A program made the position numbers and the translations under genes. A stretch of DNA of 64,000 nucleotides. Origin: Megaleporinus macrocephalus (taxonomy: Eukaryota > Chordata > Actinopteri > Characiformes > Anostomidae). The stretch is taken from contig CM038702.1 in NCBI GenBank assembly GCA_021613375.1, positions 21,290,349 through 21,354,348 of the forward strand. Reading direction: 5' to 3'. Under the pieces are notes generated by a model. That model was not told the DNA's origin. It saw only the letters and a list, made by a program, of their open reading frames with translations, and did no database searches. Shown here piece by piece: positions 1-11,700 of this stretch; within the stretch, counting starts at the first letter, position 1, and the number at the start of each line of letters is the position of its first letter.

Positions 1-151
1 GTACCGCGTACATGTCCCTCTACCGTCTCTCCACAGACTGCTGCTCGAATTTGCTCTTTATACAGCAGTCAATGCAGCCACACTCTACATATTCATCTAC
101 AAGACGTTCCACTGGCCCAACAGCACCGCAGTGCAGAGATTCATGTGGTGA
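1..151 (+). CDS. alg10: ALG10 dolichyl-P-Glc alpha-1,2-glucosyltransferase, last coding exon (partial)
   Basis: ALG10 adds the third, terminal alpha-1,2-glucose to the dolichol-linked oligosaccharide, using dolichyl-phosphate glucose, in the ER membrane. This is the last step before the glycan is transferred to proteins. Reading from base 2, the sequence encodes 49 residues and a TGA at 149-151. The C-terminus KTFHWPNSTAVQRFMW closely resembles the family's conserved ending KTFxWPNSxxxQRFMW. Upstream, LLLEFALYTAVNAATLYIFI is the hydrophobic last membrane segment. The family is about 470 residues long, so about 90% of the protein lies left of the window. A CACAG at 32-36 could look like an acceptor, but the frame stays open and family-like through it, so I treat base 1 as already inside the exon. 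The gene converges on cpne8, as in human. The identification rests on motif recognition, not on a search. Confidence 0.9.
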   Translation, partial: YRVHVPLPSLHRLLLEFALYTAVNAATLYIFIYKTFHWPNSTAVQRFMW

Positions 152-1560
152 CATTTGAACACTATAATCAATTCACTTTTTTACCGAAGAAAGGAAAAGG
201 GAAAGAGAAAAAATCGTTTCTTCGCTCTACTCACCAGGTATCTTCCTACTTTAGATTCATGTCAGCAAAAGACCATGCAAAGACCAGAATAGACACTCTA
301 GGCACATGGGATTATGTTTCATTAACCCGTTCATGTCCAACAACTAAATTTAAGAAGGAAAAATGGCACAGAATTCGTTCTGGTTGGTCAAAGGTAATCA
401 AATTTATGTACCTTGGAAATTTATCTCAGTCAGAACAAATATGTTTTTTTTGTATATGTAGTTATGTTTGGTTTCATAAACAACCATTGAATGTGGTTCT
501 TCTGCACCATTACACAATAAACCTTTTCTGGCTCCTTTATTTTTTAGAGTGTAGACAGAGTGTGACAGTTACCGTGGTGACTGTGATTCCCACTCACTTA
601 ACGAATAATTTCAGGCAAACCATAACAAGACACTTGTAGTATTCCCACATGTAACTGAACTTCTAAAGATATCGAGTGATGTCACTCAACTGTGAGTTTA
701 CATGCACTTAATTTGATAGCTGCAGAAAATCAGCCAGTAATCTGCTCACCATGTTTTATGTAACTCAAGGTGTACATGAATCTAACAGTGATGGGATTTC
801 TGCTTTGCAACCAGCCAATAAACTCAGAGTAAGATGTGACATGAATATGAAGTAAAAGTCTGTTCTGTGGCTTTTAGTTTTAAACACGGTGTTCCTTTAG
901 CAGGAAATATGAACAAACATCATCTAGATGATGATGAGTTTTTTGTTAAGGATGTAGTTGGTTTCAGCTTTTATCCAAAAAATGTTGGGCACATGCCCAG
1001 ACTGTAAAAGTAGGGGTGGACATGTGCTGAGAAATCTGGGTACTGAGCTAAAATCCAGCTTTCTTTATCAGAATTCATTACCAGACTTCTGAATCGGAGT
1101 ATGCTGTTTACATGACAGTTGACTACAGAAGTCCAAGTATGATTAGATCATGTATTGAATAGAGAAGATGGTTTCAGGTAAGCGGCTGTTTGTCTGCACT
1201 GGTTAAACGTGCTGGGTGGTTTTGGTGGTGGTTTTCAGCAGGTGCATATCCTGCATGTACCAAAAGCTGTCTGTGTTGCAGAATACATTTAGGATGTCCT
1301 CAGACCACAGTATACATTTTCAGAGGTCTGATAAAACGGTTTCGTTTTATCATGTAGGGTGATGCTTGTATGATGCTTTTCTGTTGTTTTTTGTTTCAGA
1401 AGTCCCATGTGACCCAAAGACTAAATGTAATTTGATAAATTATTTGATTTAAAACTCATTGTTATGTCATATGGTAAATCAGTTTATTATTTTATTATGA
1501 AAGTCCTCTTAAGATTTGTGCTCAGAGAATAAATGAACTAAAGGCAATGTAAAATTTAAT
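152..1560 (+). other. Probable alg10 3' UTR and downstream sequence
   Basis: Non-coding sequence follows the alg10 stop codon. AATAAA hexamers at 516-521, 1528-1533 and 2746-2751 are candidate polyadenylation signals, and the first would give a UTR of roughly 380 bases. A 164-codon open frame at 145-639 starts inside the terminal exon in another frame and has no recognisable domain, so I do not call it a gene. The UTR end cannot be set without transcript data. Confidence 0.5.
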
Positions 1561-1724
1561 ATATGGGCCTTATTGGGTTAATTTCCATTTACATAATTAT
1601 TTAAAAACAATGTGTTTTTTCTCATCCTTGAAATAATGTTTTACCCAGTGTTTGCATCAAATTACCTTTTAGGCGTCCCAATGGGATTTTAGTCGTTTTA
1701 TTTAAATCTCTCAATTGTGGATTG

Positions 1725-2310
1725 AACACAACCCATCTGATGTTTCAGTGTAACATTTGAGCCAACATTATGTGTTATTGAGTTTTTCAGGTTATATTGA
1801 TGCTGTGTTTTCGTTTTAAACAAAAAAAAAAATCCTATTATCTTAAACTGTGGCATTTTTTTATAGGAACATAATCAGTCATTTAAGGCCTTGTTCAGAC
1901 TGCAAGCCTAAATGTATTTTTTGGCATATCCACGTTGTATCTATTTTGATTTTTGATTATCCGGACAGCAAAAAAAAACCACATGAAATCCAATTTCTAA
2001 AAAATTAATTTCTTTTGAATCTCCAAATGTGAATCAAACACAACCCCTTTGATGTTTCAGTGTTACATTTGAGTCAACATTATGTGTTATTGGGTTTTTC
2101 AGGTTATATTCATGCTGTGTTTTCGTTTTAAACAAAAAAAAATCCTATTTTCTGTGCCATTTTTTATAGGAACATAATCAGTCATTTAAGGCCTTGTTCA
2201 GACTGCAAGCCCAAATGTATTTTTTGGCAAATCCACATTATATCTAGATTGATTTTTGATCGTCTGGACAGCAAAAAAAAACAAACAAAAACATGAAATC
2301 CAATTTATGA
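1725..2310. repeat. Direct duplication, two copies of about 270 bp, 312 bp apart
   Basis: Bases about 1725-1995 recur at about 2037-2310 with high similarity. Anchors are TGTTTCAGTG at 1741 and 2053, the shared run CATTATGTGTTATTG, the following TTTTCGTTTTAAAC plus poly-A, and AAGGCCTTGTTCAGACTGCA at 1885 and 2188. The copies differ by scattered substitutions and A-run lengths. The right copy runs into a MITE-like element that ends near 2632; the left copy carries only the left end of it. Confidence 0.85.
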
Positions 2311-2632
2311 AAATGTGATCCAAAACACATTTGGAGGTGGTTCTGAAATGTGATTCCAACCGGATTTTCAAAGATGTGTCTCAAATTGGATTTCAACATA
2401 TCGTTTGCGTCACTCACACCCGGACTACTGAGAGCATCAAATCCCGGGTGACAGAAGTGCTGATATTTGCTATGTAGTCGTTACTGCATCCTACCAACCT
2501 TGGAGGTAGGTTGTTGATGTCTAGACACACAAATCCAATCCAGCCATTAGCAAATAAGAGTGTGGACAGTCAACTCGGATGATCTGATTTTAGAAACAAG
2601 TGGAATATTTGCCTGCACTCTGAACAGCCTTA
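2187..2632. mobile_element. Non-autonomous DNA transposon (MITE), about 445 bp
   Basis: The left end AAGGCCTTGTTCAGACTGCA (2188) and the reverse complement of the right end, AAGGCTGTTCAGAGTGCAGG (2631 leftwards), are imperfect terminal inverted repeats. The interior contains repeated ATCCAATTT/AAATCCAATC motifs typical of short non-coding elements and no open frame. I could not identify a clean target-site duplication, so the superfamily is left open. Confidence 0.65.
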
Positions 2633-2639
2633 GTCAGAC

Positions 2640-5270
2640 TTCTTTACCTGTATGTTTTCTTTTCCCCCATGTGAATTGCTTTTGTCTATGAAAGATATTT
2701 GTTCTGTGTTGTCAGTGTTCAGTTGTAAATCCACTATACTGATGCAATAAAAATAATTAATTGTTAATGTTGATTATTTTTTTGTTTTAGAAATGGGTTG
2801 TTGGTTCAGTAGGAAGGTCCACGTATAACCCTGTTAATCAATCCTTGACATCTTCCTTACCAAGAAGTCCTGCTTTATAAATTAGATAAGATATTTGATT
2901 ATCAGAATGTGTGGAAGTTTAGCACAAACTTTCTGTTACTGTGCTTTAGGTCCACTAGGTGGCAGTCTGAAACTAGTTTTGCGATATCAATTCTCTCTTT
3001 TATTTCTCTGCACTGTACAGTATTAGTAGCGTTTGTACAGGAAATCAGTACCATCCATTACTTGTTGTTCTGCCTGACAGTTTTAATTAGACTTGAGAAT
3101 GTTTGTTTCACGCAGTTATCATATAATTGCCAACTATTGGCTGAGAAATCTCCTACCAATTATGAGCGTTGTTAACTTTGTGGTCTCTGAGCAGAGGTTG
3201 TTATGCAATGGCTGTGGTTCTCAAGCTTCTCCCACACTAAGTTAACAAAGCCAAGATACATACAGTACATTGCCAATTATTCTTTTTTATGCATGTATAT
3301 ATCTATATTACCACCTAAACCCTTCAAACTTGGCATGATGCTTTAACATGCTGTGAAAAAAAGCATCTTGAGTAGGAACACTCAGGGTTGGGTGGAATAA
3401 TGAATATACTAAAAGTGAATATACTAAAAAGATACGAAAACTAATGTATGCAATATACATTAGTCACACATGAAAAAGTCATGCTCTAATGTTCACTGTT
3501 TCTGGGTGGTAGAATACTAATTGGCACTTTTCTGCATATAATGTTTCTAGATGGTGAATTTGATAATTAATCTGCATAGAATGGCTGGAGATCTGATCAA
3601 CATCAAGAAATGTGTGCATCAGAAATGTGAAAGAACAAACTACAGTAGCTGTTGAAACCAACTCTTCACCTATAGTACATCAACGCACATGATGCAGTAC
3701 ATATGCAAATATCTTGAGATATGTAAACGTGCACAAACCAATTTTAGATGAGAAGCTGAACTTCAGTGAACAATAGACCCTAAAAAAGGCCATTTATTCA
3801 TTAAAGGCCCTTCACATGTCCTCCACTCTTGCCTCTGAGTTGTTGCCCTGGGTCACTATCACTGTGCCCTAGGTGTCAGTCTGTCCAACAGAGAGTGTCA
3901 TTTGTGCTATTAAGGCTATCAGGTAAATCAGCGACCATTCAGGATGAACCATGCACCTACTATGCTTTTTATTTTTATTTATTCACTTCCTTTTTTAAGA
4001 AGACCTTTGTCTGTAGTTGTCTGTAGATGTCTGTCTCTTTGTTACATGGTTTTTGTTATATGATCAGTTATGAATTGCCCCTCAGGAGCTAATGGAGTTT
4101 ATTAAAGTTAAGTCAACACAACTTAGTACAACGAAGTGACTTAGTGTTTAAAGTGACATGCTGGCCAAAAAAAAGTTTGCTTTGTCTGGTGTACACATGC
4201 CTACTCACATCCTAAAGCGAGATTAACTGGTTTAAAAACTTGGAAAACACTCTTCTTAAGATGAATCTTGCAGGTGGAAGGAAATCTTTTAAATCTACTT
4301 CAGTTGATGAATTCATTCATTTATATATTCATTTTTAGCTGATGTATGCAAAAGCTAATACTACTGCTAGCAAGCCAAATGTTATTGCAGCTGTCTAACT
4401 TTAGTAACTTCCTTTAAATCAGCATTACATTGGAGAGAATGGATCACTTCAGATACAGAAACCATCGCTGTCCAAAGAAAAACATGTATCTTCATTTTCG
4501 ATGATTTTAATTTTTCTATATCATTTGAGCACGACAGCTGCCGTTAACGTTGTGTGCAAATGCAATGATGAGAGGACTGACAGAAATGCTACAAAATAGC
4601 GTTAAAAAAATTCTGGTTACGTTGACTTACATTGAAGTAAAGACTTCTTTTTGGCATCTCCTGTAAAGTTGCCATTTTTGAGATATGTGTTGTTGAAATA
4701 AGGTGATGAAAAGAAGAAAGGGCTAATTAGATGAGGAGAACGACACATGCTACAGTTAGCTTTCTTTGTGATTGTGTTCTGTGGCCGAGGTCATATTTAC
4801 ACTAGCTTGGTTGTACTTATTAGGCTAGAAATCAGGCTTGGCTGACACTACAGTGATTTTCAGTGTTTGAGTAATGTAGCGAGAGACAACTAATAAACGA
4901 AAACTAAACAAGATCATGAATCCTATTAAACAAACAGGGAGTAAGGAATACAGTGGAATACAGTGCAGTACCACAAAAGACAATAAATGGCATGCTAAGC
5001 TCTTGTTTTGGGCCAGAATGCCCCTTTAAACACTACATAGAGGGGATCTCCTAAAAGGTGTAGGGCTGTAGGGTTTTTTTGTTTTTGTTTTTTATTTGGA
5101 CATGGATTAAACCTACCCTAGGGTGACCATATGTCCCCATTTCCCAGGGACATTACCTGTTTTTGTCCTGTGCCTGGCTTGTGCTGTCCACCTAGGAGCA
5201 GGGCAGAGGGGTAGATGCCTTGTGTTGTGTTTGTGCTATCTGCTGAACACTTCTACCATTTACACACTTA
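2640..5270. other. AT-rich intergenic DNA, no gene seen
   Basis: No exon-like, repeat-array or RNA-gene signal is convincing here. Open frames of 60-88 codons lack domains or splice context. A stretch around 4610-4700 resembles one around 19260-19340 (shared CATCTCCTGTAAA and flanking words), suggesting a dispersed, decayed repeat family. Confidence 0.5.
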
Positions 5271-5271
5271 A

Positions 5272-5795
5272 GGTGTGTCCGAAATCGCCTACTAGTCAGT
5301 AGGTACAAGATTAGAGCCTGTACGTGCTGCTCGAGCGGCAGACTAGTAGGTAATTTCAGTAGGCGAGTTTTAGTAGCCACACAAGCTCGGACATACTACG
5401 TCCGCCATATTGCCAGCGTCCTGTTACGCAAGACGTCAGACCACCACCGTAAACGCCCAGCTATTCATTTAAAAGCTCCATTTACTGACAGATTTAGATC
5501 AGATTTAGACAGTATTAGATTTAGATTTAATCATTGTTCACCTCAGCAGTAGCGCTAGCTTCTGTCGCAGCAGTTCACTAGCTGTAGCTGCGTACCCCTT
5601 TAAATTTACCTGCGGCTCCAGGTGAATCATGGGATAGCGCAGTGTGCTGTGTTCACCTACATAAAAATGGCTGCCGATTCAGTAGGTGATCCAGGTACCA
5701 TTCACCTACTACTCAATGCGTACTAGATATCTAGCCGCGCTCGCCTACAGATTTCACCTACTAGTAGTAGACAAGTAGGCGCTTTCGGACGCACC
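5272..5795. mobile_element. MITE with 22-bp terminal inverted repeats
   Basis: The left end GGTGTGTCCGAAATCGCCTA and the reverse complement of the right end, GGTGCGTCCGAAAGCGCCTA, match at 18 of 20 positions. The 524-bp element also has subterminal words such as CTACTAGT and GTAGGTGA in both orientations, as expected of a palindromic non-autonomous DNA transposon. No coding capacity is visible. A target-site duplication is not clear, so the superfamily is uncertain. Confidence 0.8.
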
Positions 5796-6464
5796 ACTAG
5801 TTTTAGAGCATGCTGCTGTTTAAAACTCAACCAAAAGCTAACAAGTGTCAGGTTTTACAAGCAGGGGTGGAGTAACTTAAATCATACTACAAGGCGATAG
5901 GTAGGCTAGCTGATCTGCATGCAATCGACTTGAATGTAGGGTATTGTATGTTCTATAAAGAGTGCATCGTCTTTTAAAACTGCATCACCTTTTTCAGTCA
6001 TCCATAGCCAAAATATTTAATGTAAATATGAATTTGGTCTCATACAACCACTGAATCTTTTGTAAACATCATCCTTGTCCCTGCCTAAGCCTTACTCAGT
6101 GACTCTATGGCTAAGAAGTGATGAATAACAAATTTGCAAGGGGAAAAACAAGAACTACACATCTCCTGTAGGACTATTGTAATTTATTAGTATGCATGCT
6201 GTTCAGAGTAACCCGAAGTCTATCTCACTCAGTGTGCACGTAGTTCTATATGATTTTCTGACATGGGTTAAAATGTTACTTATTTAGTTTCCAGTTTCAG
6301 TTAGCCATCACCATAGTGTGGCCATAGTACAACAGCAACCATGGTCAAAATACTGGAACTGTCCCCACTTTGTATTTCATAGATTAAAACATTGGACATT
6401 ATAACAATGCATTAACCGCTAAACTGGACATGTCCCCAGTTTTCAAATCCGTTCACTTTAGCGT

Positions 6465-6640
6465 ACTCTGGTAGAAACACCAGCATATGTGTTTTGGGTG
6501 CTGGTATGCTGGACAACCAGCATGACCCTACTGGGTGATCTGCTAAACCAGCCTGAGCTAGATCAGTAGAAACCAGCATAAACCAGTTTAGTCCAGCATA
6601 GAATTCATTTTGGTACGTGCAGGGTTTTCAGCAGGGTAGT
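6465..6640. repeat. ACCAGC-rich teleost dispersed repeat
   Basis: The block contains many ACCAGCAT, CCAGCATA and complementary ATGCTGG words in close succession and ends GGGTTTTCAGCAGGG. This is the composition of a short interspersed foldback repeat common in cyprinid and other otophysan genomes. The boundaries are approximate. Confidence 0.6.
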
Positions 6641-7688
6641 CTTAGCACAAACTATATGTAGTCTAGGTTTAGGCATCTGGGTCTTTATCAGCCAATAACA
6701 TAACTACTCTGCCATATAATGGAGTATACATTGGCTTTTTTGTATTCTGTATTTTGATTTCTGTAGTCTATATTGTTGTATTTTGTATATACTGCTATTA
6801 CTTGTTTTCCTTTACAGCCAAACACTAACTGTGCTCCATCATTCCATCTGAAACATTGTCTGAACAAATGTCTGTTTGACCTACGCTTGGTGTGCCTACA
6901 GCCCTCTCCCAAACCACAATCACATGCCCAAATCCCAGCGCTCCGGTGCTTTCCCCATGCCCCAGATACAGCTTCCAGAAAGTTCTACTGAACAGGGAGT
7001 GAGAGGATGGAGAAAAAGTGCAACAAAAGTTTTATTCTGCAACCTATATTTGGCACTGCATTTAACGGCATCAATAATACACACTGGTGATGTAAGGATG
7101 AATGTATTTAAGACATCAGAAATGTCCTTAAAGCTTTCATATCTGTGATGATTTCAGTGTTATATAAAACATACATAATGCATCCAGCCTGATTAGCCAA
7201 TACACTAGTGTTGTAAGTTAGGGCACATAAACACAGACTTTATTTGTAAGGGCATAGACAGGACAAATACCATTTGCTTGCTCTGTAATGGATTTATACC
7301 TTCTACTATTAGTAGCCATAAGCATGGAGAGAAAGTGGGCCAATGCAGCTTCCTAATCAGGAGCTGAAGCTGTGTATTAATTGGAATCACCTAACTAGCT
7401 AACATGCAGAGCGCCCTTCATGATGAACCCTTAAAGGGGAATTTCACAATTTTTTCCTTCAAAATCTTTGCACAATTAAATGGCTACTATGAAACAAAGT
7501 CATTCAGAGTATTTTGATGTGAACTGCGCTATTCTAGAGAAACCTACCCTGTCAAAATTGTTCACACTGGTGATAGAAACCAGACTTCTAGAACACATGC
7601 AATGACTCTTAAAGGTACCTTAAAGAAACTGAGCTTTACAAATTAAGGTATACAATTAATTACAAGTTAATTTCCGGATGCCTGAGAC

Positions 7689-8624
7689 TAGGGCTGGGCG
7701 ATAAAACGATAACGATAATTATCGCGAAATAACGTTTCCTCGATAGAACTATAAGACGTAGTCGATAGAAAGTCGATAGAATTAAGTTCCTTCAGTGTTT
7801 TGAGAGACAACACGAACAGCCAATGAGAATGAGAATAGCGCCGGCCCCAACCAATCAGGTGACTGAACTAGAGTTCCAGCCATGTCATGTTTTGTTGAAG
7901 CACACAGCACTGAGTGTAGACGTAGGGTTAGCAGCTTAACCCACAACCTAGTAATCTGGTTATTGCAGGCGGCACAGTCGAGCAGAAAGAATAAAATAAG
8001 AGAAAATGACGACAGGAAACGTTAACTTTTACTAAAAGAAACATGTTACATGTGTTAATACTCTTAAAATAATCTGCTAACACAAGAACAACAAGTAAAC
8101 AGGTGGTGTGTTGCTGTTGTGTTGACAAAGCGCTACGGAATGTTAGCGCTTCAAAGTGCTCGGGTCAGTTCTACTGTTGTGATCATCTCCACTGTGCAGA
8201 TCTGACAGAGCGGTTCTGTGTAAAACTGTCCCACAACTTTAGATACACGCGAGCGGTTGTTTGGAGCTGCAGCTTGCACTCCGGATAAACCCATGCTTTC
8301 AGTAGACGCGATCACCTTAGAAACGCATCGACGCACGTTATGCTAATCGACGATATTTCGTAATCGATAAACATAAACATGTATACTGCAGGAGTTCGAG
8401 TGAGAACGCTGAGGCAAAGTTGACTTTATAACTAAAAATCCCGAGGAGGAAACTTTATTTTCTACCGAAAACAGAACCGCTAAACCAACTTCCCATTTGA
8501 GCAGATAGAGAGTCGACTCACCGCTACGAGTCCTTTCCTCGGCCCGAACTTAAAGGGCCAGCAACAGCCTGCTTAACACAGTGTCTGTGGGTAAATACGG
8601 TTCATACTAATACTGCCCCATATA

Positions 8625-8687
<63 letters not shown>

Positions 8688-8936
8688 TTATGTGTGTGTG
8701 TGTGTTTACTTGATTTGAAATACAGTTGTGTCATGTTCTACAGTACATTTGTACTGATAGAAAATAAATCAGAGGATAAAAAATAATTGAATCATTTTTT
8801 TACATTTTGATATCTTCACTTTTCACTTAAAGTAAAAAGGACATAGTGATTTGATTTATATCATGATATATATCGATATCGACTGATGTGAAAAAAAGTA
8901 TCGTGATAAGATATTTTCCCATATCACCCAGCCCTA
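7689..8936. mobile_element. Non-autonomous hAT-type element with 8-bp target-site duplication
   Basis: The terminal inverted repeats are TAGGGCTGGGCGAT at 7689 and ATCACCCAGCCCTA ending at 8936. They are flanked by a perfect 8-bp direct duplication, CCTGAGAC, at 7681-7688 and 8937-8944. An 8-bp duplication is characteristic of the hAT superfamily. The 1,248-bp interior shows CGATA/TATCG-rich subterminal segments and a (TG)n run at 8629-8704. It has no transposase-like frame, so it must have been moved in trans. Confidence 0.85.
8629..8704. repeat. (TG)n microsatellite inside the hAT-type element
   Basis: An almost pure TG run with one TGTATGTATGTTTATG interruption near its right end. It lies within the transposon, so the insertion either carried the repeat or seeded it. 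Confidence 0.95.
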
Positions 8937-9303
8937 CCTGAGACATATGTTTACTATATGTGTACGATAGTTTTGCCTTTCTCAGCATTAAAACACACAT
9001 GTAGGATGTTTTGGGAAGTAAATAAAATTTTTACATATTTGGTGTAGATATAATTCTTGATTCTTAGTGTAACCTATGCCACTGTGAGCAGCAGCATAGA
9101 GTGTCTAAAGCATTAGTGGGCAATGATAGAATTTTGGTCTGGTGGCATGAACATGTACTGTCCCTTTAAAAAATATCTGAGAAGGTTGGTCAGCTGGTGC
9201 TGTAGTGAGCAGGAGTCAGCTTTTTGTTTTACAAAGATTTTGATGCACAGAGATTATATTACAATAATTACTTAAACAGAAAAAAACTGTCAGGATTATT
9301 CTT

Positions 9304-10240
9304 TAAGGCTCATTTAAAGCTCATTTATACTCCCTCTATGTGCGGAAATGTCTATGTGCCTTTCAAGCATCACTGCCCACATACTTCTCTGCGTTAGCTC
9401 CGTTTATATGGTTGCTGAGCAACACGTCCAGTAGAGGGCAGTTTGGAGTAAATCAAACTTGGCGACGCTGGATGAGCTCGTAGTTCTGTATTTACTTCAA
9501 AACCAACGAAAAATGACTGTTTGTTACATCATGGTTAAAATTTCTAACCAACTCGCAAAACCAATCTTCAAAAAGTCCCACCGTCTCTTCTTCGCTTTGT
9601 TCGTATGGAAGTGGTGGTGTCCTGCACTACCCCCACAGTCTGCAGTGGTATTGCTCCGTAACATCTGCATTCGTACGCTTTCACAAAGTGTGCAAATTAC
9701 GCACAAAATGAACAAAGAGTACGTATAGAAAGCTCCATGCGTATCCGTATCGGTATTTAACGTTGATTATGAATGAGCCTTTATTCTCCCTCTATGTGCG
9801 GAAATGTCTCAAGCGATATAACCGTCACTGCCACATACTACTTTGCGTCAGCTCCGTTGACATGGTTGTTGAGCAACACTTCCAGTAGAGGGCAGTACGG
9901 AGTACATCAAACATGGCGACGGTGGATAAGCTCATAGTTCTGTATTTACTTCAAAAATGAAGAAAAATACTTTGCCGCGGCGAAGTTACATCATGGTTAA
10001 AATTTCTAACTAACTCGCACAACCTGTCTTCAAAACGTCCCGCCATCTCTTCTTCGCTGTGTTCATATGGAAGTTGTCGCGTCTTGCACTGCCCCCACAG
10101 GCAGCAGCGGTATTACTCCGTCTCATCCGTATCCACAAGCTTTCTGAAAACGTGCAAATTACACGAAAATTAACACAGAGTACGTACAAAAAGCCCATGC
10201 GTATCTGTTTTTAACGTAAAGTAAAAATGAGCCTTTAGAA
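9304..10240. mobile_element. Two head-to-tail copies of a TIR element
   Basis: Copy one spans about 9304-9783 and copy two about 9770-10240. Each begins with CTCCCTCTATGTGCGGAAAT (9331 and 9784) and ends with AATGAGCCTTTA (9772 and near 10227). That end is the inverted complement of the left end TAAAGGCTCATT. The copies share an internal GAGGGCAGT...CATGGCGAC-like segment and related 62-63-codon minus-strand frames ending in AKKRWRDVLK-like residues. Those frames are part of the repeat and not a gene. Confidence 0.75.
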
Positions 10241-10619
10241 TGTGTATTATTTCCTTTTATATATAAATATATCAGTTTTATAAAAGTGCTTAAGGAGCAA
10301 ATTGAACATGTAGGTGCTTGTACATTTATGAGCCACGTCGTTGTCTCGGCATCATCAGTTCATCACAACAGACCCATCTTCAGTGCACTCCGGAGAAGGG
10401 AAATTGTTAAGACTTGATAATTACATAAATATTTTAGTTATTTTTTTTATTGTGATCTAATTTTTTGTGTTGTTATTATTCCTTTTGTTTTTAATCCAGT
10501 GTGTGTTATTGAAGAATTTGATATGTGTATGAAGATAATACATATATACACACCAAATTATAATTGTTGTCCTTTGTCATTCTTGGGTTGGAGGATATTT
10601 TTTTTTTGTAGTTGTTTTT

Positions 10620-11700
10620 GTACAATCTCTCTAAAGAACCTAGACTAAAGAGAACAGACTTTAGATTCATCCCGTGCTTGTACTCATTAAGAGCATGTGG
10701 CTACATTATTATCACCACTATAAAGTTTCTCTTCAATTAATCATTTCTGCTCTAAGGTTCATTACCGGTGACCCGTACAGTACTCATCATTGCAGATTGT
10801 ACCAAACAGTAGGCTGGCCCTCAACAACAGCTCGATGGGAATCACACTGGCTTATACTCATTTATAACTTGCTCTCCGGCCATACGCCATCTTTTTTCTC
10901 TAGCTTGATTTCTCTAAACAGCTGTGATTATCAGATCCGCCATACTCACCTGTCAGGTTCCTGGAGTCTCTACTGAGCTGGGAAAATCTGCTTTTAGCTA
11001 CAGTGCACCAATGTGCTGGAATTTACTGTAAGAAACTCTAAAACGCAACTCGCTGGTGTCACTAAATCATTTTAAACTTTTAGTTTCTAACCACCTTCAG
11101 ACAGTCTGTACTTGTTTTATTTGAGTTTTTATTTTGCCTTTTATTTATTTTGTTCTTTTATTTATCTAATTTTTTTGTTTAACCTTTAGCCATTTTATTT
11201 ATTTTTCATTTCACCCTTTTATTTATTTTATTTCTTGTTCTATTTTTGGCCTTTAGCTTGTTTTGTTTTATTTATTCTGTCCTTTTATTTAATCCTATCT
11301 CGGTTTTATCTTTTATTCTATTTTTATCATTTAGTTTCCTCATAATCTTGGTAATTTACTTCATTTAAAAAAATTCTATTACTCAATTGTGTTTATATTC
11401 TTCTGTACTAATTATTATTTCTTTATTTCATTGCTTTATATTTTCAGCTTGTCCACTCATCCTTTTATTCTGAATGATTTATTTCTTCTTAATTAACTCT
11501 TCTATTGTTTGCCTGTTTTTTCTAATGCTTTTACTATTTAATTCTTATTGTTTAGCTTCCTTGATTAAATACTTGATTCACATTTTAATATAAATTTATT
11601 TTTCAGTCCCTTTAAGTTGTAAATGCTCTGTTGCATTGAAAATGAGGGTTACACTCAGTGTATTACCCAGTGAAAATAAAGGTTGATTGATTGATTTTGC
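10620..11700 (+). mobile_element. 3' end of a non-LTR retrotransposon (LINE)
   Basis: A plus-strand frame at 10674-10976 reads ALRFITGDPYSTHHCRLYQT, then GWPSTTARWESHWLILIYNL, and continues across stops to HTHLSGSW and CTNVLEF. This matches the layout of the C-terminal region of LINE reverse-transcriptase ORFs in fish (ALRFITG, GWPSL, LHWLLFIYK). It is followed by a T-rich 3' UTR and the terminal run GGTTGATTGATTGATT near 11682. The frame is broken by stops, so the copy is dead and 5'-truncated. The clade is not assigned. Confidence 0.75.

Noticed and set aside
32..36. CACAG as the acceptor of the alg10 last exon
   Set aside because: Residues encoded before it (YRVHVPLPS) fit the family and stay in frame, so the exon most likely starts outside the window.
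145..639. 164-codon plus-strand open frame as a separate gene
   Set aside because: It begins inside the alg10 terminal exon in another frame and runs into the UTR with no domain, codon bias or splice support.
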